Below, in pieces: positions 30,136 through 39,117 of a stretch of DNA of 41,247 bases (position 1 is its first letter; each line of letters starts with the position of its first letter). Below the pieces are notes generated by a model. That model made no database searches and was not told the origin of the DNA. It worked only from the letters and a program-made list of their open reading frames with translations. The position numbers and the translations under genes are program-made. The stretch lies in contig CAYSUN010000004.1 in the NCBI GenBank assembly GCA_964434235.1, positions 1-41,247 of the forward strand, in the 5' to 3' direction. Source of the DNA: JABMRF01 sp964434235 (GTDB lineage: Bacteria; Patescibacteriota; Patescibacteriia; UBA11705; JABHMO01).

Positions 30136-31677
30136 ATGAAAAAAATCATATTAGTATTATTAATTTTAGGCTTGTTTTGTCCTTTAGCTATTTTCGCGCA
30201 AGATGAAATAGACAAAACTCCACAAATTAAAGCCGTTGCAGGAGAAGATCGAAATATTGTTGTTGATCGGCAAGTTGCTTTTTCAGCTATAAGTTCAATT
30301 GTGAGCAATGTTCAAAATATAGAATATCATTGGGATTTTGGTGATGGGTATTGGGCTGATGGTAAAGATGTTACTCATACATATTTGGATTCTGGTGTTT
30401 ATCGGGTTATTTTGAAAGTTAGTGGAATGTTTGGGGCTGAGAAAATTACAAGTGAAGATGAAATTATTGTTCACGTTGATAAAGAAGTAATGATTTTATT
30501 AAGTGATTATAATCTTGGTGAAGATAAGCTGGCTTTTGTTAAAGCAACAGCGTCAACACAAGGTATTTTGTTGGTTAATTTTCAAACAACCAATGATTTG
30601 GATTACGTGGCAGAAAAAGATTTAGCCCAAAAATTACTAAAAAGTCGAGAAGATATTAAACAAGCCAGTTCTATAGTTATTTGGACAGCCAATAATACTG
30701 GTTTGAATTCTTTGTTAGAGGTTGCTCAAAACTTAAGTAAGAATCATAGCGAATTGGAAACTTTTGGTTTTTCTAGTAAACATTTTGTGGTTATCATAAA
30801 TCAAAATTTTTCAGCTACTGCTCGTTTAGCTCAAAGTGTATACAATTTATTATCACCTCAATTTGTAGTATTGACTAGAGAAAGCGCAGCCAATGATGTT
30901 TTTTTATCAGCTGATTTTACTAGACTTTTAAATCGGTTAAAAAATGGTGAGGCTGATTATCGTTTAGTTGGTTTACACACGCAAAGAGATGTTAATCGTT
31001 TGTCTTGGAATAATTTTATTTCATATTTTGTTAGCTACATGGTGGACAAGGGAGTGGCTTTAAATACTATTTATTTAATTTTAATTTTACCGATTATTGC
31101 TACAGTTATTTCTTTTTCTCGGCAGATTATTGGTTTCAATGCGCTTGGAATTTATATGCCATCGATTCTAGCTGTTTCTTTTTTAGTAACTGGTCTTAAG
31201 TATGGTATAGCTTTGTTTTTAATGACTTTAATTGTTGGCACCGTCGCTCGACTTGTTGCACGAAAAATACGACTTTCATATTTACCAAGAATGGCGATTG
31301 TTCTAAGTTTTGTCAGTTTTTCCATTTTTATTGCTTTTTTGGCGGGTGCATATTTGGACAAAACAGGCTTTTTAGAAATTTCTATTTTCCCAATACTAAT
31401 TATGGTTTTGTTAACTGAAAAGTTTATTTCTGTGCAAATTGAAAGAGGTAGCAAAAGCGCAGTTATTTTAGTTGTTGAAACATTGTTTCTTTCAATTATT
31501 TGTTATTGGCTAGCTAGCTGGCAAACCATGAGAACAATCGTTCTTGGTTATCCAGAATTTATTTTATTAACAATTATATTAAATATTCTAATCGGCAAGT
31601 GGGCAGGTCTTCGCTTGGTAGAATATTATCGTTTTAGAAAGGTAATTAAAAATGTTGAGTTGGCTACGAAAAAGTAA
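30136..31677 (+). CDS. PKD-domain protein fused to a 7-TM (7TM_transglut-like) module
   Basis: 513 aa from ATG 30136. Signal peptide to IFAQD (about 22); PKD beta-domain (about 28-115) with WDFGDG (66-71); an alpha/beta region of unknown fold (about 118-280); then seven hydrophobic helices (about 300-490) including FNALGIYMPSILAVSFLVTG, like the 7TM_transglut module (PF14402). In other bacteria that module is fused to an inactive transglutaminase domain and encoded with a RimK-related ligase and a RimB-like peptidase; here PKD plus an unknown domain takes the transglutaminase place. Overlaps the next gene by 26 nt. Confidence 0.8.
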   Translation: MKKIILVLLILGLFCPLAIFAQDEIDKTPQIKAVAGEDRNIVVDRQVAFSAISSIVSNVQNIEYHWDFGDGYWADGKDVTHTYLDSGVYRVILKVSGMFGAEKITSEDEIIVHVDKEVMILLSDYNLGEDKLAFVKATASTQGILLVNFQTTNDLDYVAEKDLAQKLLKSREDIKQASSIVIWTANNTGLNSLLEVAQNLSKNHSELETFGFSSKHFVVIINQNFSATARLAQSVYNLLSPQFVVLTRESAANDVFLSADFTRLLNRLKNGEADYRLVGLHTQRDVNRLSWNNFISYFVSYMVDKGVALNTIYLILILPIIATVISFSRQIIGFNALGIYMPSILAVSFLVTGLKYGIALFLMTLIVGTVARLVARKIRLSYLPRMAIVLSFVSFSIFIAFLAGAYLDKTGFLEISIFPILIMVLLTEKFISVQIERGSKSAVILVVETLFLSIICYWLASWQTMRTIVLGYPEFILLTIILNILIGKWAGLRLVEYYRFRKVIKNVELATKK

Positions 31678-33049
31678 ACAAGTTTTGGGCATGAATGCTC
31701 GAAATTTGACATTTATCAGACCAGGGGCAACAAAAAATAGAGTTGACCTAGTTGATGATAAATTAAAAACAAAAAAACTTTTAGAAAAGCATGATTTACC
31801 AACTCCGAAATTATTGGCTGTGATTCGTAGTAGGAAAGAATTTTATAAATTTGATTGGACCAGTTTACCAAAAAGTTTTGTTTTGAAACCCAACCGTGGT
31901 TTAGGCGGAGAGGGTATTATTGTTACATTCGGAAAAAAGAAAAATGGTCGTTGGGTTTTGCCAAATGAGAAAGATGCGTCTTTGCAAGATATTATTTTGC
32001 GCGTGTCAAATATTTTGGATGGCGATTACTCAAAGACCAATGTCCCTGATGCTGCTTTTTTTGAAGAAAGATTAAAAATCCATCCAGCTTTTAAGTTATA
32101 TAGTTATAAAGGAATTCCTGATGTTAGAATAATTATTTACAATAATGTTCCAATCATGGCCATGTTGCGTTTACCAACCAAAGCTTCACGAGGAAAAGCA
32201 AATTTGCACCAAGGTGGTATTTGTGTAGGAATTGATATTTCGACTGGGACAACAACACATGCTATTTTATACAACAGAATGATTGAAACTTTGCCGGACA
32301 TTAAGTTGCCATTGCGTGGAATTAAGATTCCAAATTGGGAAGAGGTTTTAGAATTAGCAGTCAAGGCTGCAGTTGCTTGTGGGCTTTCCTACACCGGAAT
32401 TGATATTGCTATTGATCGAGAAAAAGGGCCAATTATTTTTGAAATTAACGCTCATCCAGGTCTTTCAATCCAAATTGCTAATTTAGCCTCGCTCAAAGAT
32501 CGCTTACTTCGAGTTGATGGTTTGAAAATTAAAACAGTAAAAAAAGGTATAAAAGTTGCCAAAGAATTGTTTGGTGGAGAGATTGAAGATGAGATTGAAG
32601 AAATTACTGGAAAAAAGGTTTTGGGTATTATTAATAAAATACAAATAAAAGATAAAAGCGGAGAATGGATTGAGTGCATAGCCAAGTTAGATACTGGTGC
32701 GGGCATTACTTCAATTGACGAAGATTTTGCTCGACGCTTAGGTTATGGCGAAGCGATTGAGCATTATAATAGTTTTAATATAAAAAGAGTTTTAACCAAG
32801 CAAGAATTAGATGAATTAAGCCGGCAGGAAACTTGGAAAAAACTTGAAGCTCATGAAGATATTATTGCCGTGGCTAAAACTTATAGTAGTCATGGGGCAT
32901 CTTACCGAATGGAGATCCCACTAAAAATAAAACTCTCAGAAGTAGAAATAAGTTCTAACGCTTCAGTTATCATCAGGGAAAATTTGAAATATCCTGTTAT
33001 AATAGGTAGGAGAGATCTTAATAAGTTTTTAATCGACCCAACTAAGTAA
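31652..33049 (+). CDS. ATP-grasp (RimK-related) ligase fused to retropepsin-like domain
   Basis: 465 aa. Residues 1-300: ATP-grasp ligase of the alpha-L-glutamate-ligase-related family (TIGR02291), recognised by LGMNARNLTFIRPGATKN (12-29), the nucleotide-binding FVLKPNRGLGGEGI, and FEINAHPGLSIQIAN near the end, with metal-binding E and N. Residues about 318-465: aspartic-peptidase-like RimB/'Zn_protease' domain (PF05618) with AKLDTGAGITSID, catalytic Asp at 347, and VIIGRRDL. In other genomes these are separate genes. Likely adds and removes amino-acid tags on an envelope target. The start overlaps the 7-TM gene. Confidence 0.88.
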   Translation: MLSWLRKSKQVLGMNARNLTFIRPGATKNRVDLVDDKLKTKKLLEKHDLPTPKLLAVIRSRKEFYKFDWTSLPKSFVLKPNRGLGGEGIIVTFGKKKNGRWVLPNEKDASLQDIILRVSNILDGDYSKTNVPDAAFFEERLKIHPAFKLYSYKGIPDVRIIIYNNVPIMAMLRLPTKASRGKANLHQGGICVGIDISTGTTTHAILYNRMIETLPDIKLPLRGIKIPNWEEVLELAVKAAVACGLSYTGIDIAIDREKGPIIFEINAHPGLSIQIANLASLKDRLLRVDGLKIKTVKKGIKVAKELFGGEIEDEIEEITGKKVLGIINKIQIKDKSGEWIECIAKLDTGAGITSIDEDFARRLGYGEAIEHYNSFNIKRVLTKQELDELSRQETWKKLEAHEDIIAVAKTYSSHGASYRMEIPLKIKLSEVEISSNASVIIRENLKYPVIIGRRDLNKFLIDPTK

Positions 33050-33109
33050 GTTAAAAGTTTATTAAGCTAACTGCATAGTTATCAACAATAGTTGAAGGTT
33101 CACAAAGTT

Positions 33110-33976
33110 ATGAGAATATTAATTATCGGACCGAAATCAGAAGAAAACATTAGCTTAGTTAATGCCGGTCAAAAAAGAAATCATCAAGTAAAATTAGTTT
33201 CTTTGCATCAGATATCGCTTTTAGTCCAAGCTAATAAAATGAAGGCATATGTTAGTGGACAAGAACTAGCTGATTATGATGTTTGTCTTTTTCGGGGCAT
33301 TTCTCCGTACTTTGCCAAGGCGAAAACTGTGGCTAATTTTCTGAAATTACGCGGAACAGAGGTGTTTGATAGAAAAATTTATAGTAAGGCTTTTGGCTAT
33401 GGTAAAATGTTCATGACTTTTGAGTTTTTTCAAAAAGGTTTGCCATGTATTGATACTTTCCATTTTTCAACCTTTGAAGAGTTAAATAAATATTTAGTAA
33501 AAATACCTAGGCCAGTGTTGATTAAAGATATTGCTGGCATGCATAGCCGAAATATTTATAGTTTTCAAACTAAAAAAGGACTGGAGCAATTTTTTCTCAA
33601 AAGAAAGAAAAAAGTAAAGCAGTTTTTAATACAAAAAAAGTTAAATGCAAATTATTATTATAGAGTTTTGGTTGTGGGTGATAAGGTTTTAGGTTCTATG
33701 AAAAGGATGAGTTATTTTAATCCGCAAAGGAAATCTACCCCATTAGCTAAGCGTTCGGTTAGAGTTGAAAAAAATAAGGAAATAGAAAGTTTGGCTCTTC
33801 AGGCAGCGAGAGCGACTCATACTGACATTGCTGGAGTTGATATTATTTACGATGGAGACAACCCAAAGATTCAAGAAGTTAATCGTTCACCAAAGTTTGG
33901 ACGTTTTACAGAGGTTATGAATGTTGACGTTGCTCAGGAAATAATTAAGTATCTAGAAAAATTTAATAAAATTTAA
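33110..33976 (+). CDS. RimK-like ATP-grasp ligase A
   Basis: 288 aa from ATG 33110 (an upstream in-frame TTG at 33092 is less likely). RimK-type layout: N-terminal Rossmann-like part MRILIIGPKSEENISLV, DYDVCLFRGISPYF, central ATP-grasp subdomain PRPVLIKDIAGMHSRNI, and C-terminal GVDIIYDGDNPKIQEVNRSP with the metal-binding E and N. The glycine-rich loop is unusual (IAGMHSR rather than GSxGxGV). Ligates amino acids to an acceptor by acyl-phosphate chemistry. Substrate unknown. Confidence 0.83.
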   Translation: MRILIIGPKSEENISLVNAGQKRNHQVKLVSLHQISLLVQANKMKAYVSGQELADYDVCLFRGISPYFAKAKTVANFLKLRGTEVFDRKIYSKAFGYGKMFMTFEFFQKGLPCIDTFHFSTFEELNKYLVKIPRPVLIKDIAGMHSRNIYSFQTKKGLEQFFLKRKKKVKQFLIQKKLNANYYYRVLVVGDKVLGSMKRMSYFNPQRKSTPLAKRSVRVEKNKEIESLALQAARATHTDIAGVDIIYDGDNPKIQEVNRSPKFGRFTEVMNVDVAQEIIKYLEKFNKI

Positions 33977-33997
33977 TTGATAAATAAGATATTTTTT

Positions 33998-34969
33998 ATG
34001 AAAAATGTTGTTGTAATATATAATAGCGATAATTGGGACAAAGAGTACCCAATTTCCGATAAAAAATATTTAAACGTTGCGGAAGATATTACAGAAGTTG
34101 CTAGACGAGAAAAAATTGAGATATATCATGCCTCGATCAAATGGTACAAGGAACCATTTTTCAAAAAAGCTTTTATTTATCGTGATGGTAAATGGCAAAA
34201 AGAAAAAAACATAAAACCAAATTTAATTTGGTTGAAAATGAAAGTAACGCCAAGGACTAATTTTGCTTTGGAAGTAATTAATTCCAAGGTTCCATTCTTA
34301 AATCCTTTTCCGTTTGAAAGGCTAAACGACAAGTCGCTTTCTTCAAAAATCTTTTATCGTTGGTCGCCAAAAACAGTCAAAATTAGCACTTATCAAGAGC
34401 TAAAACAATCATTTGATGTTTTGAAATCTAGTCGAATTGTTATAAAACCATTAAAGGGTAGTGGCGGTAAGGGAGTTCAAATAATTTCTAACAAAGACTT
34501 ACATAAATTGCAGAGAAAAGAGATTAATTTTGTGGCTCAAAAATTTATTGATTCAAGCAAGGGAATTCCGGGCTTATGTAAGGGGTATCATGATTTACGA
34601 TTAGTTTTTTTGAATAATAAATTAGCTTATTCGTATATTCGAGTTCCAGCTCGGGGTAAATTGTTGGCCAACCTAGCACAGGGCGGAAAAATGTTTTTAG
34701 TTACTAAGAATCAGATACCTCGTAATGTTATAAAAATGGCTAAAGAAATTGTAGCTATTATTAGTCATTACAATGCTAGTTATTATACCTTAGATTTTTT
34801 ATTGGACAAAGAGGGTCGGCCGTATCTTTTGGAAATGAATACCATGCCAGGAGCTTTTTTCAATAAAGAAAACAGAAATGAACAATTAAGTTTTTTCAGA
34901 AATTTAGTAAAAACTATCAAGGAAAGAATAAAAATAAAGGAAAAAGAAAACAAAATTAATAATATATGA
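33998..34969 (+). CDS. RimK-like ATP-grasp ligase B
   Basis: 323 aa from ATG 33998. ATP-grasp motifs IVIKPLKGSGGKGVQII (about 153-169, the glycine-rich lid) and YTLDFLLDKEGRPYLLEMN (metal-binding D, E, N) are complete. The N-terminal domain is not recognisably RimK and may select a different substrate. Its TGA stop lies 1 nt before the PBP1A start, so the ligase and the peptidoglycan synthase are made together. Third ATP-grasp enzyme in a row. Confidence 0.86.
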   Translation: MKNVVVIYNSDNWDKEYPISDKKYLNVAEDITEVARREKIEIYHASIKWYKEPFFKKAFIYRDGKWQKEKNIKPNLIWLKMKVTPRTNFALEVINSKVPFLNPFPFERLNDKSLSSKIFYRWSPKTVKISTYQELKQSFDVLKSSRIVIKPLKGSGGKGVQIISNKDLHKLQRKEINFVAQKFIDSSKGIPGLCKGYHDLRLVFLNNKLAYSYIRVPARGKLLANLAQGGKMFLVTKNQIPRNVIKMAKEIVAIISHYNASYYTLDFLLDKEGRPYLLEMNTMPGAFFNKENRNEQLSFFRNLVKTIKERIKIKEKENKINNI

Positions 34970-34970
34970 T

Positions 34971-37835
34971 ATGCCAATTTCACAACTAAGAGTAGTTCAT
35001 CATCGTCCAGATGGTGGTAATTCAAAAAAATTTTCAAAGAAGAAGTGGAAGAAAAAATTTAAGTTTTTATTTAAAAAAGCTATTTATTTAGGTTTAATTT
35101 TGTTTTTTATATTTGTTATCTATTTAATTGGAGCTTTTGCTTGGTATTCAAGAAGTTTACCAGATCCAAACAAAATTCTAGAAAGAAATTTAGCTCAAAG
35201 CACAAAGATTTATGATCGTAACGAAGAGGAAATACTTTATGATGTGTATGGAGCGGAAAAAAGAACTTTAGTAAAATTGGAAGAAATACCTTTGTATGTA
35301 CAGCAAGCAACAATTTCGGCTGAAGATAAGCATTTTTATGAGCATAATGGATTTAATTTATTGGCCATGCTTAAGGGGACTATTATTGATCCACTTCTTG
35401 GTAGACGTGCTCGCGGAGGATCGACTTTAACTCAGCAGTTTGTAAAAAATGCAATTTTAACCAATGAAAGAAAAATTTCTAGAAAAATAAAAGAATTTAT
35501 TTTGTCTTATAAAATTGAAAAAGCTTTTAGTAAAGATGAAATTTTACAAATGTATTTGAATGAAATTCCTTATGGTTCAGTAGCTTATGGTATTCAATCA
35601 GCCAGTCAAACGTTTTTGAATAAAAATGTTCAAGATTTAACGCTTGGGGAATCGGCCGTACTAGTTGCTTTACCCCAAGCTCCTACTTATTATTCACCAT
35701 TTGGTTCTCACGTTGATGAACTGTTTGTTCGTCAGGGTTATGTTCTTGATCAAATGGTTAAGAATGGATACATAACAGAGGAACAGGCCAAGTCTGCTTC
35801 TGAAGAGGATATTAAATTTGCTCTAAAAAAACAATCTATAACTGCTCCACATTTTGTTATGTACATAAAGGAGCTTTTGAGTGAAAAATTGGGGGATGAT
35901 TTAGTTGAAACTGGTGGCTTGAAAGTGGTTACCACTTTAGATTTAGAGATGCAAAAAGTAGCAGAAGAAGCAGTGGTTACGGGAGTAGAAGGTAAGGGTG
36001 AATATTATAAATTTCATAATGCAGCCTTGGTGGCAAATGATCCAAAGACTGGACAGATTTTAGCTATGGTTGGTTCAAAAGATTATTTTGATTTGGAAAA
36101 TGACGGAAATGTAAATGTAACTTTGAGTTTACGACAACCGGGGTCATCAATGAAACCATTGATTTATTTAGCAGCTTTTCAATTGGGCTATACACCAAAC
36201 ACAATACTTTATGATGTTGAAACAACATTTAAAACTGATACTAAAGATTATCATCCGTTAAATTACGATTTAGCTGAACGTGGGCCAGTCACAATTAGAA
36301 AAGCTTTACAAGGCTCTCTCAATATTCCAGCTGTAAAAGCAATTTATCTTGTTGGGGTACAAAAAGTTATTGATATGCTTGAACTTTTTGGTTATACCAC
36401 TTTTGGTGATCGATCTCGCTTTGGTTTATCTCTTGTTCTTGGTGGTGGTGAAGTTCAACTTTTGGAACACGTAGGAGCTTATGGAACTTTAGCTAATCAA
36501 GGTGTTTATCATGAGCCCGTTGGCATACTTCGAGTGGAAGATAGTAAGGGCAATGTTTTGCTAGAGTACAAAGAAAAGAAAAGAAAAGTTATGGATCCAG
36601 ATTTAGTTAATACTTTAACAAATGTTTTATCTGACGATGCTTCCCGCGCTTATGTTTTTGGTGAAGGTGGTTATTTAACATTACCAGGAAGATCTGTAGC
36701 TGCGAAAACTGGAACAACAAATGATTATCGGGATGCTTGGACTATCGGTTATACACCATCTTTAGTTGCTGGTGTTTGGGTTGGTAATAATGATAATTCA
36801 TCAATGCGTAGTGGCGCAGCTGGTGGTGTGGTGGCAGCTCCGATTTGGCAGAATTTTATGAAAAATGCGTTGAAGGATAAACCGGTTGAGGGATTTCCAG
36901 CCGTTGAAATAGAAAAAACAGGTAAACCTATTTTAGACGGAGAAATTTCAGGAGAATCAGTTGTACGAATAGATAAATTTTCTGGTAAGTTAGCAACAGA
37001 AAGTACACCAGAGAGTGCAGTTGAAGAAAAGATTTTTCGGGATGCTCATTCTATTTTACATTATGTTTATAAAGATGATCCACGAGGAGGAGTGCCAGAA
37101 GATCCGAATACAGCCGACCCAGCTTATCAATATTGGGAAGTAGGTGTGCAAGAATGGTTGAATAAACAAGCAGAAAATAATTCAGGAAATTCGGAGTTTG
37201 TATTGGAAGCTCCGCCAACTGAATATGACGATGTGCATAAGGAAGAAAATAAACCAACTATTTTTATAACAAATCCTAGTAATAATATGACAATTAATTC
37301 TGGGATTTTAACGGCTACAATTAATGTTTCTGCTCCAAGGGGCGTGCGTCGAGTTGAATATTATTTAGATAATGCTTTAATCCAAACAAAAACAACAACT
37401 CCGTTCAGTTTGAACTATTCATTAAGTAGTTATTTTGTTAAAGGTTACCACACACTTCGAGCAGTAGCCTTTGACGATGTTGACAACAGTAATGAAGCGC
37501 AAGTAGAAGTTAATGTTTTATTAGACGTACAAGAACCAAATGTTGTTTGGCAAAATTTATCTAATGGCCAAGTAATCAACAGCGGAGATATGCCAATTCA
37601 AGTTAGGTTTCAATTAACAGATCTTTTAGCTAGTAGAAAAGTAAATATCATGCAAAGGCAAGTTTCTTCAGGTCAAATAAATATGGTTTCCAGTTTAATC
37701 TTACCTCAAATAACGGATGTAAGTTTTTCTTTGGAGGAGATTTTTGAAAAAGGTGAATACGAACTTTTTGCAGAAATTGTAGACCCAAATGGTAGTAAAT
37801 ATAATTCTGATGGTGTTAATTTCTTTGTTCAGTAA
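34971..37835 (+). CDS. Class A penicillin-binding protein 1A
   Basis: 954 aa. Basic cytoplasmic tail, membrane helix (37-58), GT51 glycosyltransferase with EDKHFYEH (118-125, catalytic Glu 118) and GGSTLTQQFVKN; transpeptidase with SSMK (S392, K395), SLN, and KTG (579-581). After residue about 660 a linker leads to Ig-like/Big beta domains (about 755-954; PTIFITNPSNNMTINSG, VEYYLDN). Polymerises and cross-links peptidoglycan. Directly follows the ATP-grasp genes, suggesting those ligases modify wall peptides or wall-linked partners. No SD. Confidence 0.95.
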   Translation: MPISQLRVVHHRPDGGNSKKFSKKKWKKKFKFLFKKAIYLGLILFFIFVIYLIGAFAWYSRSLPDPNKILERNLAQSTKIYDRNEEEILYDVYGAEKRTLVKLEEIPLYVQQATISAEDKHFYEHNGFNLLAMLKGTIIDPLLGRRARGGSTLTQQFVKNAILTNERKISRKIKEFILSYKIEKAFSKDEILQMYLNEIPYGSVAYGIQSASQTFLNKNVQDLTLGESAVLVALPQAPTYYSPFGSHVDELFVRQGYVLDQMVKNGYITEEQAKSASEEDIKFALKKQSITAPHFVMYIKELLSEKLGDDLVETGGLKVVTTLDLEMQKVAEEAVVTGVEGKGEYYKFHNAALVANDPKTGQILAMVGSKDYFDLENDGNVNVTLSLRQPGSSMKPLIYLAAFQLGYTPNTILYDVETTFKTDTKDYHPLNYDLAERGPVTIRKALQGSLNIPAVKAIYLVGVQKVIDMLELFGYTTFGDRSRFGLSLVLGGGEVQLLEHVGAYGTLANQGVYHEPVGILRVEDSKGNVLLEYKEKKRKVMDPDLVNTLTNVLSDDASRAYVFGEGGYLTLPGRSVAAKTGTTNDYRDAWTIGYTPSLVAGVWVGNNDNSSMRSGAAGGVVAAPIWQNFMKNALKDKPVEGFPAVEIEKTGKPILDGEISGESVVRIDKFSGKLATESTPESAVEEKIFRDAHSILHYVYKDDPRGGVPEDPNTADPAYQYWEVGVQEWLNKQAENNSGNSEFVLEAPPTEYDDVHKEENKPTIFITNPSNNMTINSGILTATINVSAPRGVRRVEYYLDNALIQTKTTTPFSLNYSLSSYFVKGYHTLRAVAFDDVDNSNEAQVEVNVLLDVQEPNVVWQNLSNGQVINSGDMPIQVRFQLTDLLASRKVNIMQRQVSSGQINMVSSLILPQITDVSFSLEEIFEKGEYELFAEIVDPNGSKYNSDGVNFFVQ

Positions 37836-37869
37836 AAGTATTTTTCGTATATAGAAATTTTTGAAAAAT

Positions 37870-37905
37870 AAAAGCCCCTTACTTTTTGAAAGTAGGGGGT
37901 TTTGG
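37870..37905. terminator. Bidirectional terminator after PBP1A
   Basis: CCCCTTACTTT (37875-37885) pairs with AAAGTAGGGGG, with T-runs on both strands. Shared with the converging 37927 gene. Close in sequence to the terminator at 9441-9470. Confidence 0.8.
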
Positions 37906-37926
37906 TCTATGTTTTTTAACTTTTCT

Positions 37927-38454
37927 TTAGTGAGATCTTGCCATAATGAACAGGCTTGGTCGTTTCCACTTGAAGTGAAGGATGCTTTTCGGTTTGAGAT
38001 ACCTATTTTGACGCAAGAACCATTCGAGAGCGTCTTCAATCACCTGACGATTGAGGTCACTCGCTTTCGTGATAATGTTCGGGCAACCGTTCTTCAAATC
38101 CTGATCATCCAGAATCACGTAGTCAGCCCCAGCTTCGAGTTCAGCCTTGGCAGATTCATAAGTCTGAATGGTCCAGGAGTAGCTGTCAATCATAGACTGG
38201 TGGTGAACTTCGAACTTGATGTCACAGAATTCCACCAATTCACTTTCTTCGGTCTGAATCTTTGCCAGATGTTCGTCTCGCATCTCTTTGTTGTGTGCCA
38301 GGTCATTTTCCAGGTGGGTATAGCTGATAATGCAAGGTCCGTAACGCCTAGTCTTGCGACGATCCTTAAAAATCAACCAAATATCTTCCCAGGGAGTAGT
38401 GTGCTGTGCATCTATGGCGCAGTAGGACATAGAAATAACACGAATAGATTTCAT
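37927..38454 (-). CDS. Hypothetical protein, SD-led
   Basis: 175 aa, soluble, no family recognised. Words include MKSIRVISMSYCAIDAQHTTPWED, HLENDLAHNKEMRDEHLAKI, and AELEAGADYVILDDQD; the last looks like the core of an alpha/beta nucleotide- or metal-binding fold, but this is not enough for a call. Strong SD (AAGGAGGG) before ATG 38454 and GC-richer codons than its neighbours. Preceded by a 14-aa leader peptide frame with its own SD and a hairpin whose right arm touches the SD, suggesting translational control. Confidence 0.72.
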   Translation of the reverse strand: MKSIRVISMSYCAIDAQHTTPWEDIWLIFKDRRKTRRYGPCIISYTHLENDLAHNKEMRDEHLAKIQTEESELVEFCDIKFEVHHQSMIDSYSWTIQTYESAKAELEAGADYVILDDQDLKNGCPNIITKASDLNRQVIEDALEWFLRQNRYLKPKSILHFKWKRPSLFIMARSH

Positions 38455-38475
38455 AGTTTCCCTCCTTATGGTTAT

Positions 38476-38520
38476 TTACCATAAGAAAGAGTCGTAGATG
38501 TAGATAAAGATTTCTTTCAT
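38476..38520 (-). CDS. Candidate leader peptide upstream of the 37927 gene
   Basis: Encodes MKEIFIYIYDSFLW and stop. AAGGAG lies 7 nt before ATG 38520. Its end forms a hairpin: TTATGGT pairs with ACCATAA (38465-38482 region), and ACCATAA runs straight into GGAGGG, the SD of the downstream gene. Translation of the leader would open or close this hairpin. Too short to judge coding by composition; the SD and placement are the evidence. Confidence 0.5.
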   Translation of the reverse strand: MKEIFIYIYDSFLW

Positions 38521-38562
38521 GTTTTGTCTCCTTGTAACTAGTTAATGAACAATTTACTAAAT

Positions 38563-38591
38563 AGATTATCTTATTTGTTAAAATTTGTCAA
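38563..38591 (-). promoter_or_regulatory. Promoter of the leader/37927 unit
   Basis: On the minus strand TTGACA (38586-38591), 17 bp, TAATCT (38563-38568). About 45 nt before the leader peptide start. Confidence 0.6.
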
Positions 38592-38602
38592 CAGTTTATC
38601 CA

Positions 38603-38631
38603 TTGTTGGCTAAAGAAAATTTTGCTATAAT
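38603..38631 (+). promoter_or_regulatory. Extended -10 promoter before four-helix-bundle gene (and smc)
   Basis: TTGTTG (38603-38608), 17 bp, TATAAT (38626-38631) with TGC before it. Transcription would start at about 38638, including the left inverted-repeat flank of the four-helix-bundle locus. Confidence 0.65.
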
Positions 38632-38707
38632 AACAACAGAATTCTTAGTTGGAAAAGGGTTGATAGAAAGTCGAAAATGGTTATAGAAATTGGAAAATTG
38701 AAAATAG

Positions 38708-39109
38708 ATGGAAGAAAAAACAACTATTAAATCATTCCAAGATTTTCGAGCTTATCAAAATTTGTATAAGGCAATGCTTATTGTCCACAAGGAAATAGTA
38801 ATTAAATTACCCAGTGATGAAAAATTTGACTTAGTTTCTCAAATGAAAAGAGCGTCAAAAGCTGGGCCAGCCTTATTAGCGGAAGGTTTTTCAAAAAGAT
38901 ACCAAGAAAAAAATTGGGGAAAATATCTGAACGATACACTTGGTGAAGCTAATGAAATGATACATCATTTATCTGTTTGTATTGATATATATGCTTCTTG
39001 TGTTGATATTAATCAATGCAAAGAAGTAATTGATATATATGATCTAGCCTGTAGACAAACAACAAAACTCAAACAAGCGTGGGTTAATTTTCACAAGAAG
39101 AACGATTAA
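38708..39109 (+). CDS. S23-type four-helix-bundle protein (copy 3)
   Basis: 133 aa. Family features: FQDFRAYQNLYKAMLIV near the start, LPSDEKFDLVSQMKRASKAGPALLAEG (split: KFDLVSQMKRASKA and LLAEGFSKR) with the usual basic residues, LGEANEMIHHLSV helix, and a Lys-rich end. Intact. Flanked by low-complexity DNA in which TTATAGAAATT (38681-38691) is exactly complementary to 39255-39265, so the mRNA ends of the locus can pair around the gene, as in 23S rRNA intervening sequences that carry this family. Inserted directly upstream of smc. Confidence 0.88.
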   Translation: MEEKTTIKSFQDFRAYQNLYKAMLIVHKEIVIKLPSDEKFDLVSQMKRASKAGPALLAEGFSKRYQEKNWGKYLNDTLGEANEMIHHLSVCIDIYASCVDINQCKEVIDIYDLACRQTTKLKQAWVNFHKKND

Positions 39110-39117
39110 TATATTAA

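Noticed and set aside
37861..38484. 207-codon plus-strand frame
   Set aside because: Overlaps the SD-led minus-strand gene 37927-38454; its start lies in the terminator and it has no SD.
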